A stretch of 64,000 nt of DNA from Cycas panzhihuaensis (Eukaryota; Cycadophyta): the NCBI GenBank assembly GCA_023213395.1, contig CM041465.1, forward strand, positions 102,307,741 to 102,371,740. Direction: 5' to 3'. This document shows positions 42,240 to 56,000 of this stretch, one piece after another. Position 1 is the stretch's first letter. Every line of letters starts with the position of its first letter. Below the pieces are notes generated by a model, which was not told the DNA's origin, made no database searches, and was given only the letters and a program-made list of their open reading frames with translations. A program made the translations under genes and the position numbers.

Positions 42240-43740
42240 ATAGTTGAAGAGATCCTGAGAAGACTTATCAAATGAAGTTCAAGTTTCTAAGAAGATGTCA
42301 TATAAAGTGGCATAGTAGAGGTATGAGGTAGGTCAAAGAAGGATATTAAAAACCACATGCACATGGTGATGATCTTTACCATACAAGGACAATATATACA
42401 TGTGTTATAAAAGCTAATATGAGCTAGTGACATGAGCTGGTATGCTCTAATATCAAGAGCCAATAGGGAGATCTATTGATAAGCCAAAATCTATGTTACA
42501 CAAATAAGATGTGACAATGATATAAGGGTGTGATGAAGATGATGAAAAGTCACATGATGTAAGCTATATATAGGATGGAGATTGATGTGATGAGTAATAT
42601 TATTTATTTATTTAATTATTGTGGATATCATATATATATTCTAGAGCATGTAGGTTTATGAAGTTCATCCATAAGTTGAGACTACCCAAGTAAGACTAAT
42701 CACCCTATAAGAGTGAGATGATAAGTTAATACTCTATCAATATTAGTAAATTAGATAGAAGGCCTATACAATATTGATATATGATAAATTGATTAAGTAA
42801 TAATTAAGATAATACTTAAACTTATTTGAAGGGTGTTTTGAGAACAAAATAAAGAAATAATAGGAGTGGTCATAAGGCATAATATAAGGGTTTAATAGGT
42901 TTGAAGTAGGTATAAAGTAATAAGGGTTTTATCAAATATATGTAGTTTTGGAATTGTAAATAACTAGATTTAGAAAGAAAGAATATAGACTTGAGATAAA
43001 TAGAATTATTTCATGAACTTTGAATGGTTATACTACATGTTTTAGAAAAAAATTGTAAAAGTTATAAAGATTTCAATATGGAATTATTGTTTACTATCGT
43101 TTATAGTGTAGAAAATCTATTACTGTAATTTTAGATGGCTATAACTTTTACTATAGATATACAATTAACTTCAAACCTTCTTTAACTAAGTGAATCTTGA
43201 AATATACTTTTTTTTAGAAGTGGTTTTAGTTTAATTAGATATCTGAGTAAAAAATTATTAGTAGTGTAGTATTAAGTACCATTACTACTCGTAATACATT
43301 TTTAATGACACGATGATATTATTTTGAGCATAATTTTTCTATATGAGATTAAATTTGAGTGTTGTCTGAACCACTAGAAAGAAGACTTAGAGATAAATGA
43401 AATGAGTGATAATAAACCATAATTTAAACATTGCATCATTGAGATTTTATTTAATAAATTTATATAAGTAGTTTTTAACATACTTATAAGTGACTTTTAA
43501 ATAATTTGAGACATATTTTAGTATTTTTTAAATAATTTAAAAGGTTCTTATATATATGATTAATACAAATAGATGTATGATGATGAGTTTGGATATAAAT
43601 CAAATATTGATGCTAACTTTAATACTAAATATTAATTAAATATGTGAGTAATATTTGGTTTTCTCAACATGTCAATTAATGATAGTGTCATCTTACATAT
43701 CAAAGGCACTACTATATTGAAGTAGATATGGGATATGACC
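42240..43740 (+). other. AT-rich sequence, no gene
   Basis: No conserved domain in any frame. This is probably the decayed leader of a copia element. Base composition is markedly more AT-rich than left of 42186. Confidence 0.35.
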
Positions 43741-46700
43741 ATGAACTTATTTAAGTATATAGATGACATAAGAGCCCTAAATTTATGAAGTCAACTGTAT
43801 AACTTAAAGACGATTGAGAATATGATGGAACATATGTGATATGTGAGATCAATTTGAGATCAACTATTGACTATAGGTGAGATCATTCCTGATTAAGAGA
43901 TTATTATCTACATACTGAGAAGCCTACCACTCTAATATAAGAACTTCACAACCACATTGACTTTGCCTAATAAATTATCTACATTGGATATTAATTCTTT
44001 GGAATCACTACTTTTGGAATATGAGTAAATGTGAAAGCATATGCACAATAAATCATCTAATTATTGTCATCTAGATCAAAAGGGAAGAAACACTTTAATC
44101 CAAAGAAAAATGTGCCTTCTAAACTTGTAATTCAAAAGGATAGACCAAGAGATTTAAAAGGATAATATAGGCTAAAGTGTTATCATTATGGGAAGTTGGG
44201 CCATATCAAAAAGGACTTTAAGAATGGTAATAATAATAATATTTATAATAATAACATCAACCCTAATTGCATGGGAAACAATAATAACAATAATAACCAT
44301 TTAGATAATATGGTTATGTTATAGATATAATAGAGGGCACACTTACTAAGATTATAAAATAATTATTTATTATAGTGTACAAATTGGATAATGATATATA
44401 AGATGTTTATTTCATTAATTATGGTACATCAAAACATATGACTAGAAGGTTAGAACAATTTTTTCAAATGTGGAAAATGAATTAGAAGCTCACTATTAGG
44501 GATGACACTGATATAGAGCCTATAAGAGTTAGAAAAATACCACTTATCATGCATAATGATGAATAATAATACTTGGATAATGTTTTGTATGTACTACATT
44601 TGAAGGCTAATCTTGTTTTAATTGGTTAAATTGAAGAACAATATATGATTATGCCTTTGCTTAAGGATAATGCATAGTCTAAGATTAATAAAATAAAATT
44701 ATAGCCAAGGGACTTAGAGAGAAGAATTTATACAAATTATAAAGACATTCTTATGTACAAAGAGTGCTCCTTACTATATCTCCAAAATAAAAGTTATGGC
44801 ATGAGCAAATGGGTCATTTGAATTACAACAACCTTTAATTGATACATAAGTTAAAAGTGGTATATGGTCTTCTTATGATAAATAATAAATATTATTTATG
44901 TGAACCATGTATATTTGAAAAATAGTACAAAGAACTATTTTTAAAGAATAAAGCATGGAGAGTGAGAGAGAAGTTAGGATTTATTCACTCAAATATCTAT
45001 GGATAAATGCCCATCATCTTGCTAGGTAGAGCAAGATGTTTTATCACTTTCATTGATGACTTTTTATGGAAAGTTTGAGTATTTCCACTAAGGAAAAAAT
45101 CATTAGGCTTTATTTATTTCAAACAATTTAAAGAGTTGGCAAAGAATAAATGTAGACATAAGATAAAGGTCCAATGAACTGATAATGGTAGAGAGCACAC
45201 TTCAAATAATTTTAATTAATTTCATAAGGATCAATGAATTAAGAGATATTTTTCTACTACCTATATGCCTCAATAGAATGGATTAGTTAAATAGATGAAC
45301 ATGACTTTATATGAAGAAGTTAGAGCAATGATAAGAGGTAAGGATATTATAGATTTCTTATGGGCAAAACTTATGAATACAACTATATATCTAATAAATA
45401 GAAACACTATAAGGCCTATTAGGAGCATAGCACCTATGGAGGCTTTTTTAGATAGAAAACCAACTATAAGTCATCTCAAAGTCTTTGGGTATATATTATA
45501 TATGTATATTCCTAAGAAGAAATAGTAGAAGTTAGATGATAAAAGCACAAAGTGCATCCTTAATAGGTATTCTAAGAGAAGTAAAGCATGTAGAGTATAT
45601 AAGTTATTAACTCAAAAAGTTTATATAACTTATGATGTAAATTTTCAAGAAGATGAAAATCAAAATGTAGTTCAATTGATGTTTAAGACTAGGTTGAGAA
45701 GTCACCTAAATATAGTTCTTCATATAATCTTATTTAAGCTAAAAATAAGTTGTTTAATATTGATAAAGACGTAGAGTTAGAATACTTTTAGTTTCTAGAA
45801 GCTAAATCTACGCAAAATCTAAAGATAGAGTCAAAGTTAAAGCTTAAGCCAAATCCAAAGTAATTATCTAATACTTCATCTTCATCTTCAAAGAAGAAGC
45901 TTCTAAATATTTGAAAGCTATGAAGGACACTAAGAAACTATTACTTGATTCTAAGAGAAAGAGGAAGTAAAAGATATGACTTTTTTAATAAGTGAATGTA
46001 GCTCTTATGACACATATACTAAATGCATATAAGCCATTTAAAGTTGAAGAAGAAAAAGAGTAGAAATGGAATGATACTATGGATACTATAATCTAAGTTG
46101 TCAAGAAAAATCACATATGGGATTTGGTTGAACTAACCTACCAGTAAGCATATAATTAGTTGCAAATAGATCTACATGACTAAATTTAAATCTAATAAAT
46201 ATATAGATAGATCTAAAGCTTGACTTGTAGCAAAAGTCTTTAAGCAATAATAAGGGATTGACTACTAAGAAATATTCCCTTCTATTGCAAATATAAATAC
46301 CATTCATTTTATTATGGCAATATATAGAATTTAATTAGTAACTAGACTAGATGGATGTAAAAAATACATTAATTAATAGGGATTTAAATAAAGAAGTCTA
46401 TATGGAGAAGCCATCTAACTTTATTAAAAAAGGTTATAAGCACTTGGTATACTAACTTAGGAAGGTCTTATATAGCTTGAAACATGTTGTTAGAGCTTGG
46501 TGGTAAAAATTGCTTAATATTTTCTAAAGAATGAGTTTGAGAGATCTCTAGTTGACTTAAACTTATACATCAAAGAAGAAAAATGATAAAACAATATTTA
46601 TGGTGTTGTAAAATGATGATCTATTAATCATAGGTAATGATATTAATATGATATTAAGTTTGAAAGAAGATCTTAGTCATTTCTTTGAGATGGTAAATCT

Positions 46701-47535
46701 AGGAATTCTACACTAGTTCCTTAGAGTAGAAGTATGACAAAGGCCTAGGTATGTATTCATCTCATAGGAAATGTACCTCAGAAAAATTTGAAGAAATTTA
46801 AAATATATGATTATAAACTTATACTTAACCCCATGGAGGAAGATGGTGGAGCAAATATTGATTCAACATTATACAAGCAATTGGAGGGAAATCTAATATA
46901 CTTGATTATTACTAGACCCAATATATCTTTTGCAATTAGAATAGTGTCCAGATTTATAGTAGCACTAAAATAGAGTCATCGAAAAGATACAAAGAGGATC
47001 CTCAAATACTTGAAATGGACAATTCAATATGGACTTTAAATTTTAATATAATAATAATTTCAAGTTAATGAGATTTATAAATTTTGATAGGGCTAGATGT
47101 ATAAATAGTAAAAGGCTAACTTCTAAATACTATTTTAATTTACATTTACCCATTATCATATGGAGTAATTTAAAATAGTCAAATGTTATTTTATCCTCTA
47201 TTAAATTAGAGTATAGGTTTGCAATTATAATTACTATTGAAGCCATTTAGTTACAATAGATTTTGAGAACATAGGACTACCAAAATTAGAACTAATTATC
47301 TTATATTATAATAATTAAAGTACTTTGAAGATTGTAAGAAATCTTATATTCCATGCTTATACAAAGTATATTGAGGTGTACTTTCACCTTTTTTAATAAT
47401 TGATTAAAAATGTATGATTAATATGGTATATAAGTCAATAGAAAAATAATTGGATGATATCTTCATTAAATCATAGGCATGTAAAAGATTCTAGACCTTT
47501 AGGAATGGTTTAGATGTCAAGAAAAATGAAATAAA
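43741..47535 (+). pseudogene. element G: heavily degraded Ty1/copia gag-pol
   Basis: Copia motifs appear in order on the plus strand among dozens of stops. Gag is seen at 43830-43960 (LLTIGEIIPD, ILRSLPL), with a knuckle at 44178-44222 (KCYHYGKLGHIKKDF, last Cys lost). A protease-like YGTSKHMTRR lies at about 44420. Integrase is at 44960-45525: IHSNIYG (Asp lost), FITFIDDF, TDNGREHTSNN, NGLVK (Glu to Lys), then an open part MNMTLYEEVRAMIRGKD to SHLKVFGYILYMYIPKKK. RT and RNase H follow at 46080-47300 (HIWDLVEL, MEKPSNFIKKG-like, LEGNLIYLIITRPNISFAIR). Two of three integrase catalytic residues are changed. It is very old. Confidence 0.8.
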
Positions 47536-47537
47536 TA

Positions 47538-47750
47538 TTAAGGGGGAGTATTAACTATTAATATTTATTTTTAGTTAAAAACCTTATATAGTTGGGAGTG
47601 TTCATTTAGTTAGGATTAATATTTTGCTTTAGTGTTATATTTATGTGCATATAGTTCATTATAAAGATCTAATAAAGTAAAATTATGGTATAAGATTATG
47701 TTAATTAATTTAAAAATAATTTTTGTCTTTATTAATAGTTAATCCCCTTA
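47538..47750 (+). repeat. polypurine tract and 3' LTR of element G
   Basis: TTAAGGGGGAG at 47540-47550 is a copia polypurine tract. The following 200 bp start TATTAACTATTAAT and end ATTAATAGTTAAT, an inverted repeat expected of LTR ends with TG...CA decayed. No matching 5' LTR was found. Confidence 0.55.
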
Positions 47751-49490
47751 TTTTAGTTTCTTCATTGCATGCTTTATAATTTAATAAAGATATATATTTA
47801 AGGCTTATTTTATACACATTATAGTTCTAATTTAAGATATAAATCACATTAAAACCCACTTAATAATGGTAAAAAAATAAATATAGGATGGAATAATGAA
47901 ATGATCCCCCTAAGGAATTGAATACATTTGATGTAGTAAATTGGCCAACACATATCAAATGAATTTAATATAAAGTTGATGAGATCACATAATTTAGCAT
48001 ATGATTTAGTTGTATAAAGGATAGAATAATTATCTAATTTTGGTTAGGTTAATGAATAAATGAAAACCATAAAATAACACCACCTAATGATTAAGAGATT
48101 AAGTTTATTATTATTTGAGTTATTATTTAAGTTTAGATGGTAGTTATTAAGTTTTCCACCTGATATAAGATAAGAGGAGGTCTTATATAATGTTTGATTA
48201 ATTGGCAATAATGGTTCTAGGTTATCTATAAAACTAAAATAAACTATTGAGGAGTCTACATTATATATGTTTTTAGTTAGAAATTAAATAACCACATATC
48301 ATAAGAGGTACGAAACACATTGTGTATATTATCTTGTTGTAATAAGCTTGATAGGCTAGGTAGTATGCTCTACTCCCTGAGCTAGTTAGTTTGATGAGTT
48401 AATTGATTAATGAGATTAGTCACTAAAAAAGTTGCAAGTGTTACTTTATATAGAATTACCAGTAGGGGTAACACATAAACTTCCTATATCTTATAGGGGA
48501 AAAAGTGAGAGAAGATTCATAAGCTATTCTTATTATAGCATATTTGTTTAACTATATTACATTATTTTTTTGGTTTATAAAACTAATAAATCATATATGA
48601 GAAATACTTCTAAGCTAACTAAAAATTATAATGAAATATTATCTATGTATTTTAGTAGATGATTATTATTTTATATAGACATTAGTAGATTGGTATTGTT
48701 GTTGAGTTGATGAGTTTATTTTACAACTTACAGGTGAAAGATATGAAGTTATCACAGAGAGACTTTGTATGGTATAATAAATTATGAGTCATATTTGATA
48801 TGGTGAGATATAAGATATGGCATGGGAATACTTACTTATAGGAGAATAAGCATAATAAAGAGAGGTTTGATTGATGTTTATAAATGATACAAGGATAAAA
48901 ATGAATAGGTGATCCAACATGAAGATTCAATATAAAGCAAAAGATATTTGAAGATTTTCACAAATTAAACATTAAGGGGGAGTGTTAGAATATTATATTT
49001 TATGGAAGCTGATGTGATATTTAATTAATGGATGAGTTATCATTAAACAATATGAAAATGTTCTCACATATGATCTTATTGGTTGATATATTAATGAAAT
49101 ATCATTGGTTGATGATGAGATGACACAACTATATAAGGAAAATGTATATTATAAGGTAAATTAGATCACCTAGTACTTCTTATGAGACTACATGACTTAT
49201 CATGAGTATTATTAATTATCTTTCATTAATATTAGATATCATATACATTTGGAGGTGTTTTTTTCTATTAGTGAAATTTTCACATTAAAAATAGTGCCAT
49301 ATATATGGTTGCATGATTAACTTTTCCCCCTTATCCTTATTTATTTATTATGTTTATTATACTATTGATTAATCGTGTAATTATATTTATCTATATGTAT
49401 GAATACATAGGTTATTATCAACACACTAACATGGTATAACAATTTATACATGAATTTTAACATCATATCAAAGCTTACGTATACGTTATT
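47751..49490 (+). other. copia-like 3' end of a second element (PPT at 48973) and flanks
   Basis: No coding motif is seen. At 48973-48983 ATTAAGGGGGA is followed by GTGTTAGAATATTATATTTT, a typical copia polypurine tract and LTR start. It may be the 3' LTR of an outer copia into which G inserted. The end of this LTR and a 5' partner were not identified. Confidence 0.4.
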
Positions 49491-49910
49491 TTATCAATTT
49501 TAATCTTAAAATACTTTATTGAATTCATAAAATGCCAAATTCATATTGTATAGTGCCTCTCTAAAAAGTTAAACTCATAATATAACATTATTTTCTTTTC
49601 TCCTCATTTAGACATATGACAAATTATTTCTTCTCCTTAAAGTTACAGATAATAGTAGTAACAATTAGATCTAGAGATAATAATAATATACTTAGTGGCC
49701 TATATATGAGAGTTATTATAATATATAGGGATAGTAACCATGGGATTCTTAACCATGAAACTAAAATATGCTTGTAATCTCCTTGATCTTGATTAAAGCC
49801 ATTAACAAGTTCTTATTTTGTTATAAATTGTATTTTCTTCTCTTTGTACTACATAACAATCATTGATTTGTTATTGAGTATAAATATTACCTTGAAAGGT
49901 CAATGCTTCA
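49490..49910 (-). repeat. left terminal repeat of H, outer part
   Basis: Matches 58075-58520 (TTTATTGAATTCATAAAAT, AAACTCATAATATAACATTA, CTATATATGAGAG, TCTTGAT.AAAGCCAT). The sequence from about 49675 is repeated at 50172-50405. Confidence 0.7.
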
Positions 49911-49917
49911 TATGATT

Positions 49918-49925
49918 ATACATAC

Positions 49926-49960
<35 letters not shown>

Positions 49961-50059
49961 GATATAGATATATATAGATACACACACACACATACACACA
50001 CACATATATATATATATACATACATATACAGATATACATATACATATACATATACATAC

Positions 50060-50129
<70 letters not shown>

Positions 50130-50134
50130 ATCTA

Positions 50135-50165
<31 letters not shown>

Positions 50166-50168
50166 ATA
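49918..50168. repeat. compound microsatellite (TA)n, (CA)n, (TATC)n
   Basis: About 250 bp of pure and interrupted TA, CATA, CACA and TATC repeats. It lies between the two direct copies of the H repeat segment. Confidence 0.97.
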
Positions 50169-50171
50169 TAA

Positions 50172-50405
50172 GAATAATAATGGTATACTTAGTGGCTTAT
50201 ATATGAGAGCTATTATAATATGTAGGGACAATAACCATGAGATTCTTAACCATAAAACTAAAATATGCTTGTAATCTCCTTGATCTTGATTAAAGTAATT
50301 AGCAAGTTCTTATTTTGTTATAAATTACATTTTCTTCTCTTTGTACTACATAATAATCATTGATTTGTTATTGAGCATAAATATTACTTTGAAAGGTCAA
50401 TGTTT
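50172..50405 (-). repeat. second direct copy of the H repeat segment
   Basis: Around 230 bp about 93% identical by eye to 49688-49910 (for example CTTGTAATCTCCTTGATCTT and TTTTCTTCTCTTTGTACTAC are shared). It arose by local duplication together with the microsatellite. Confidence 0.85.
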
Positions 50406-50414
50406 CATATGATT

Positions 50415-50456
50415 ATATACACATACATATATCTATATCTATCTATCTACACACAC

Positions 50457-50543
<87 letters not shown>

Positions 50544-50544
50544 C

Positions 50545-50619
<75 letters not shown>

Positions 50620-50868
50620 GATATATATATATATATCTATACATATATATATATATCTATACATATATATATATATATATATATCTATACATATATATAC
50701 ACATATATATATACATATATATACACATATATATATATACATATATATACACATATATCTATACATATATATATATATATATACATATGTACGTATATAT
50801 CTATACATATATATATATGTATGTATGTATGTATGTATCTATATATACGTATATATATATATATATAT
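50415..50868. repeat. long (CA)n/(TA)n microsatellite
   Basis: About 450 bp of CA followed by TA with TATC, ACAT and TATG interruptions. Open frames of YIYI- or HTHT-type are artefacts of the repeat. Confidence 0.98.
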
Positions 50869-51122
50869 ATATCACAATGGTTGATAAGTGAGATTGTCCT
50901 CCTATTATCATGGATTTGAGACAATATACTCATGTATTAGAGTATGGAAACATAATAGAGTTTAAAAAATTATGAACAAACAATGTAATAGAACTACTAA
51001 TACTTATGTTATATTTATAAGCATTGTGTATCTCATTAAATATGATCCCAAAAAATTGTGTGGTGTGGAATCCTATTAACATCATTTTCAACAAAAAGAG
51101 GTTGATTAGGAAGCATATTACA

Positions 51123-51133
<11 letters not shown>
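50869..51133 (+). repeat. left arm of a long inverted repeat
   Basis: Its reverse complement matches 51549-51816 at roughly 97% by eye. Shared blocks include TTGATAAGTGAGATTGTCCT and GGTTGATTAGGAAGCATATT. This arm is inverted relative to the copy expected in the H LTR and to the related copy at 58535-58745. Confidence 0.93.
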
Positions 51134-51170
<37 letters not shown>

Positions 51171-51249
51171 TGTATATACATATGTATATATATATATATA
51201 TATATATGTCTATATATATATATATATATATATGTCTATATATCTATAC

Positions 51250-51298
<49 letters not shown>

Positions 51299-51342
51299 GG
51301 TATGTATCTATATATAGATATTTATATATATGTAAATATATG

Positions 51343-51394
<52 letters not shown>

Positions 51395-51560
51395 TATATA
51401 CATATATATATATACATATATATATATGTATGTATATATATATATGTATGTATATGTATATATATATATATATACATATATGTGTGTGTGTATATATATA
51501 TATATACATATGTATACACAGACACACACACACACACACAGACACAGACACACACACACA
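51123..51560. repeat. microsatellite loop between the inverted arms
   Basis: TG/TA/CA repeats that are themselves roughly self-complementary: GTGTGTGTG at the left end and CACACACAC at the right end, with TA runs between. Confidence 0.97.
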
Positions 51561-51816
51561 CATGTAATATGCTTCCTAATCAACCCCTTTTTGTTGAAAA
51601 TGATGTTAATAGGATTCCACACCACATAATGTTTTGGGATCATATTTAATGAGACACACAATGCTTATAAATATAACATAAGGATTAGTAGTTCTATTAC
51701 ACTGTTTGTTCATAATTTTTTAGACTCTATTATGTTTCAATACTCTAATACATGAGTATATTGTCTCAAATCAATGATAATAGGAGGACAATCTCACTTA
51801 TCAACCATTGTGATAT
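51549..51816 (-). repeat. right arm of the inverted repeat; inner part of the H left LTR
   Basis: In the same orientation as 58535-58745 (ATGCTTCC.AATCAACC, ACATGAGTATATT.TCTCAAATCAAT). Its right edge adjoins the end of the H pol frame. Confidence 0.85.
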
Positions 51817-54620
51817 GGTTTCTCCCATGTCACTTCCTTAGGTCTACTGCTAGTCCATTGCACTAAATGTTTAGAAATGGTCCTATTCTAAAGATGGCAA
51901 TGTTTGGTTTCCAAAATATAGTCCAGGGGAATAGTTAGAAGTTACTCTCTAGCGAGGATTGGGAGAGTGGTCTATGGGACATTGAACTTTCTAAGGAACG
52001 TTTTAAAGCATGACATATAGAAGACATTATGGACCTTGGTATCAGAATTGAGTTCAAGGGCATAAGCAACTTCACTAATGTATTAGATGATCTTATAAGG
52101 ACCGTAATATCAAGGACTAAGTTTATGATTTTTGCTATGGCAGAGTGATTATTACTTATATAGTTGGAGGTGAATAAAGACCATACCACCACCAGAAAAG
52201 GTTTGAAAAGAATAATGGTCATCAACTATTTATTTCATATGATTCCAAGCCATTGCTAGGTTTTGTTTAAGGGTGTTTAGGATTTCGTCTTACAATTTCT
52301 ATTATACTAAGGTTCTACACAAGTTAATGGCCAATATATGATGGGAAGGTAGGGGATAACCATATAGGTCCATGAATAAGGGCATACTAATTATATAGTG
52401 GTGTGAGGAATTATACTAGTATTCTACTTGAGCTAACCAAGAGGTCTATAGATATTAATGTTTTGAGGCAAAACAATGGAGATATGTCTCTAAAGTTCTA
52501 TTGAGAACCTTAGATTAATCATTTATTTGGGGGTGATAAGAAGAACTCATGTTGAAAGAGGTGCTAACTATACAGAAGCATTCTTACTAAAAGAAGATGT
52601 GAATTTAGGGTCCTAATCTAAAATTATGGTAGATGGAAATCTGCACAAGCAAAAAATGAATTGGATGTATAAGTTAGCCAAGTAGGGGGCTTGGTAGAAT
52701 ATATAAACTAGTAGAAAGTATGAATATTTTGTTAGTCAATCAATGACTACCCAAATACAATCATTTCTAGTAGAGGATGGAAGGCTTATGATGAAATCCA
52801 TGGTAATATCTCACCATTTGCCTTGTAAATTTTGAAGGGGTAAGATGAGCCAAAACTAAGCCTTCGTGTCTACTTTATTATATTAGCAAATATCACATTC
52901 TATTATGAAGGTTAATATGGATGATTTTATTTAAGGCTAATAGAATTCAGATCAAATGCGTTGATTGTTTTATCAAAACCTAAGTGACCTCCTAAATCAG
53001 TGATATGGTACTCAGTCAAATACAAAGAATAAAGAGAGATGATGGATGGACACTGATTTGATTTTTAAAGAAAAGATAAGTATTGTGCAAGGTCCAATCC
53101 TTCTAATGTTAAACTTTTGAGGGCCACTTAGTAAAATCTAGTTGGGATTGGTTATCTTCTACTAATTCTTATAGCCATGTAGTTTGGGGACTAGAGATGG
53201 CTTGTACCTAGACTATTTCAACCAAGATGATATGGCCCAAATACTGGAGTTTAGTTTCCCAAACTCATACTTAGTTGGATTGGCATAGAGTTTGTATTAG
53301 AAGAGAATTTAAAGGGTAACTTTTAAATGCTGTAAATGATCAGATATATGAAAACTATAGATAAGGATATTATCAAAGAAGACAATGATGAACTTGTGAA
53401 GGTAGCGACAAAAGATCTTATTCATTATATCTTGAAATATCACCAAGTCATTATACAACCTAAATGGCATAACCTAAAATTAAAAAGCCCATGGTGTATT
53501 TGAAAGGCAATTTTATGATAATCTCAAAGGATGATAGGAATTTGATAATACTGTAATTGTAGGTCTAATTTAGAAAAAATAGTTACCCTATGAATTTTAA
53601 CCAATATATCATCAATTTAAGGAGTGAAAATTTTATTTTAAATTATCAATTTGTTAAGCTAATAATCAATACAAAATCAAAATGAATCATATTTTTTTCT
53701 AAGAAGCATAATGGAGGTTGTACAAGGGCTTTTATTAGGTTATATTATCCTATATCCATAAGTTCCATTGTGATCTATTTGATTCTTTTTTTTTTAAAGT
53801 AGGAGTTGTGATAAGGTCATAATCTAATAGGGTTTTGGGGGTTTTGAGGTTTAATGGTATGGTAGATGCCTTGGTCTAGGGGGGAGGGGTTCCTAGGAAG
53901 TGGGTTGAAAATGGATTGATACTTAATAAGAATGGTTTAAATGTTAAGGTGAATGTCAACCTAAGGTTAAATATTATTGAGATAAACTATATAACTAATA
54001 CTACTATTTAGTTATTTGCTCATTTGCTTTGAGGTTAAGAGTTTAGGAGGTAATTGAAGTCCATGTAATTTGTGTATTTATCCAAAGTGATCTTTGAATA
54101 GAATTAATCGGTTAGTAGGGGAATTATTAGTGTTGTAAGTTCCATGGATTTGGATCCATTAAACTCCTAGGATGGCATATGATCCTGCTATAAAAAGGGC
54201 ATAAAAATTAGAATCTAATTGATATGTACCAATTTGGATGTGGAGGTTTTTAATTAGATATGAATAATGGAGTTTGTGGTATCCTAGTAAGGCATAAATG
54301 AAACCAATTTTTAGCACTATGTATAAGTTAAGTTGTCTAGTCAATGAGATATTGATGAAGTTAAGTAATACATCATCATCAATCAAGATGGTGATAGGAG
54401 TCTTCTTTAAGATGCCTTTAACTTGGAGGGCCTCAAGGCAAGAAGTAGAGAAGATAGTAAAAAGGAAAACTTCAAATTCTAGTTCAGGGTCAATGGGGGG
54501 CTCTATGGCTGGGTCTTCCTTGAGCTCATTATTTGTATCAAGATCTTCATCAATTGATGTTATAGGATTAATGGTCAAGACCATACATTTTGTTTTATAG
54601 ACCCTACTATATCTAATAGT
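51817..54620 (-). pseudogene. chromovirus pol (protease, RT, RNase H, integrase, chromodomain) of element H
   Basis: On the minus strand, protease (54584-54159) has ILIDDDVLLNFINISLTRQL in place of 'L-I-D-S-G-S-T-x-N-F-I' and ends YAILGV. RT shows VMPFRLYNDLVIFQDIMNKI and FIIVFFDNILIYS (F-F-D-N for F-F-D-D), then LYANPTKYEFGK. Integrase shows ITMDFIISLPSSTRNDCIWV, IILD and DPKFTSSF. The C-terminal domain has HKLSP, YYGPYKII and VAYALELN, then VFYMSCFKTFLR, and the chromodomain-like HLVQWTSSRPKEVTWE. It contains very many stops and some frameshifts. The second Asp of the RT box and the protease D-S-G are lost. Confidence 0.85.
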
Positions 54621-56000
54621 CTATTTTTCTATACATTAGATATGAAGGCTAGCTTCTTAACATCTATTGGTTTCAGTAAGGATTAATTGCCTAAATCTTA
54701 TTATTTGTTCTACTAGTATTCATTCGACTATGAATCATTCTATTATAGGGAGATTCTCCCATCGAGGTCATGATCATTATGCATTTTCTAGTTAAGAGTG
54801 ATGGTACTATGGTATATCCCATTAAGAGGTGAATGTATATTCTACTATAAATTTTGATTTAAATGCTTTGGACATGGTTATGGCCCATCTCAAAGTATTC
54901 GATAAAGATATTTTTAGATGCATCTAGATGTATTCTTTTGGTCAAGCTACACAAATTTTGATCAAGATTGGTTGATCTAGTTGCATATTAATCCTAGTCT
55001 AGAGAGCTTAGAGCTCATTGGTGAAAACCTCTACAATTGAGGACTGTCTCAATTAAGTGAATTAGTTGAAGAATATTTGGTTCCATGTATCCTCATATTG
55101 CGCAAAGAAGCTTTCACAAAATTAATCTTAGGATTAGTTCATAGGATACTCCTTCTGCCACTATTAAAATAAATGATAAGCCTATCCTTCTAAATGGATA
55201 GATATGAAAGTAAGTTGGTCATCGATCAATATGGGATGGAGTCAAAAATATGACTCTAGTTTACTAATCTAAGTTCTCATATTATCTTTATTTATATTTA
55301 GATCAAAGATAGAAATATTGATCTTGTGATGGAAGGGTTGTTGTCATTGATGACTTTAGAATAGAGGAGGCTATGGTGCTTACTGTTGGTTAGATAGCCC
55401 CTAAAAGTATAATAAAGAAGGGTGAGGGGGAGGATTAGAGGGAGCTTTATTGACCCTAAAAGTACAATAAACTCACCCAGTACATCAAGACAAGCATGAG
55501 AAGCTCATCAAGATGGAATATGTAGGTTTTAATAAAATTTTTGGCTAGTGGAGACTATGAGGTACTTATATATCATTGAACCCTAAAATTTTGGGTTAAA
55601 ACTACCCTAATAGAAAATGATTAGCATGATATACTAATTAAAATAAGATGTATAAGTCACTGAGGGTATTTTTAGGCCATGATTCTTTTTTTTAAACTTA
55701 GACCCTAATTGTGCTTATTATTTCTAAATTCGAGAAGTATTTTAAAAATTAGAATTCCTTATGGATTTAGAGATAACCTTTTTTTTTTTTGTGTAAATTC
55801 TATTATCCTCTATCTTTAGATCTTAAGCAGGGAGTAGAGTATTTAAAATAGGATGTAAGTAGTAACATGGTATTCTACTAACCACTAGACAAGGTGTTCT
55901 TAGTCTTATAGGCCTGCCAATAAACTTCTTATGTAGAAGTTTGGAGTAGATAGTTTCGTGGCACTAATCACTAACCACTATACTACAGGACTTCAATAGC
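54621..56000 (-). pseudogene. probable gag region of element H
   Basis: Upstream of the protease on the minus strand only fragments resemble gag (AYHLF-stop-WQKEYP, FCESFFAQYEDT near 55200-55080, like the 'W-x-x-F-x-x-x-F' part of capsid). Too decayed for confident assignment. Confidence 0.35.

Noticed and set aside
50400-51661. Open frames encoding [12 protein letters not shown] and VCVCVC repeats
   Set aside because: Products of TA, CA and TG microsatellites; no coding content.
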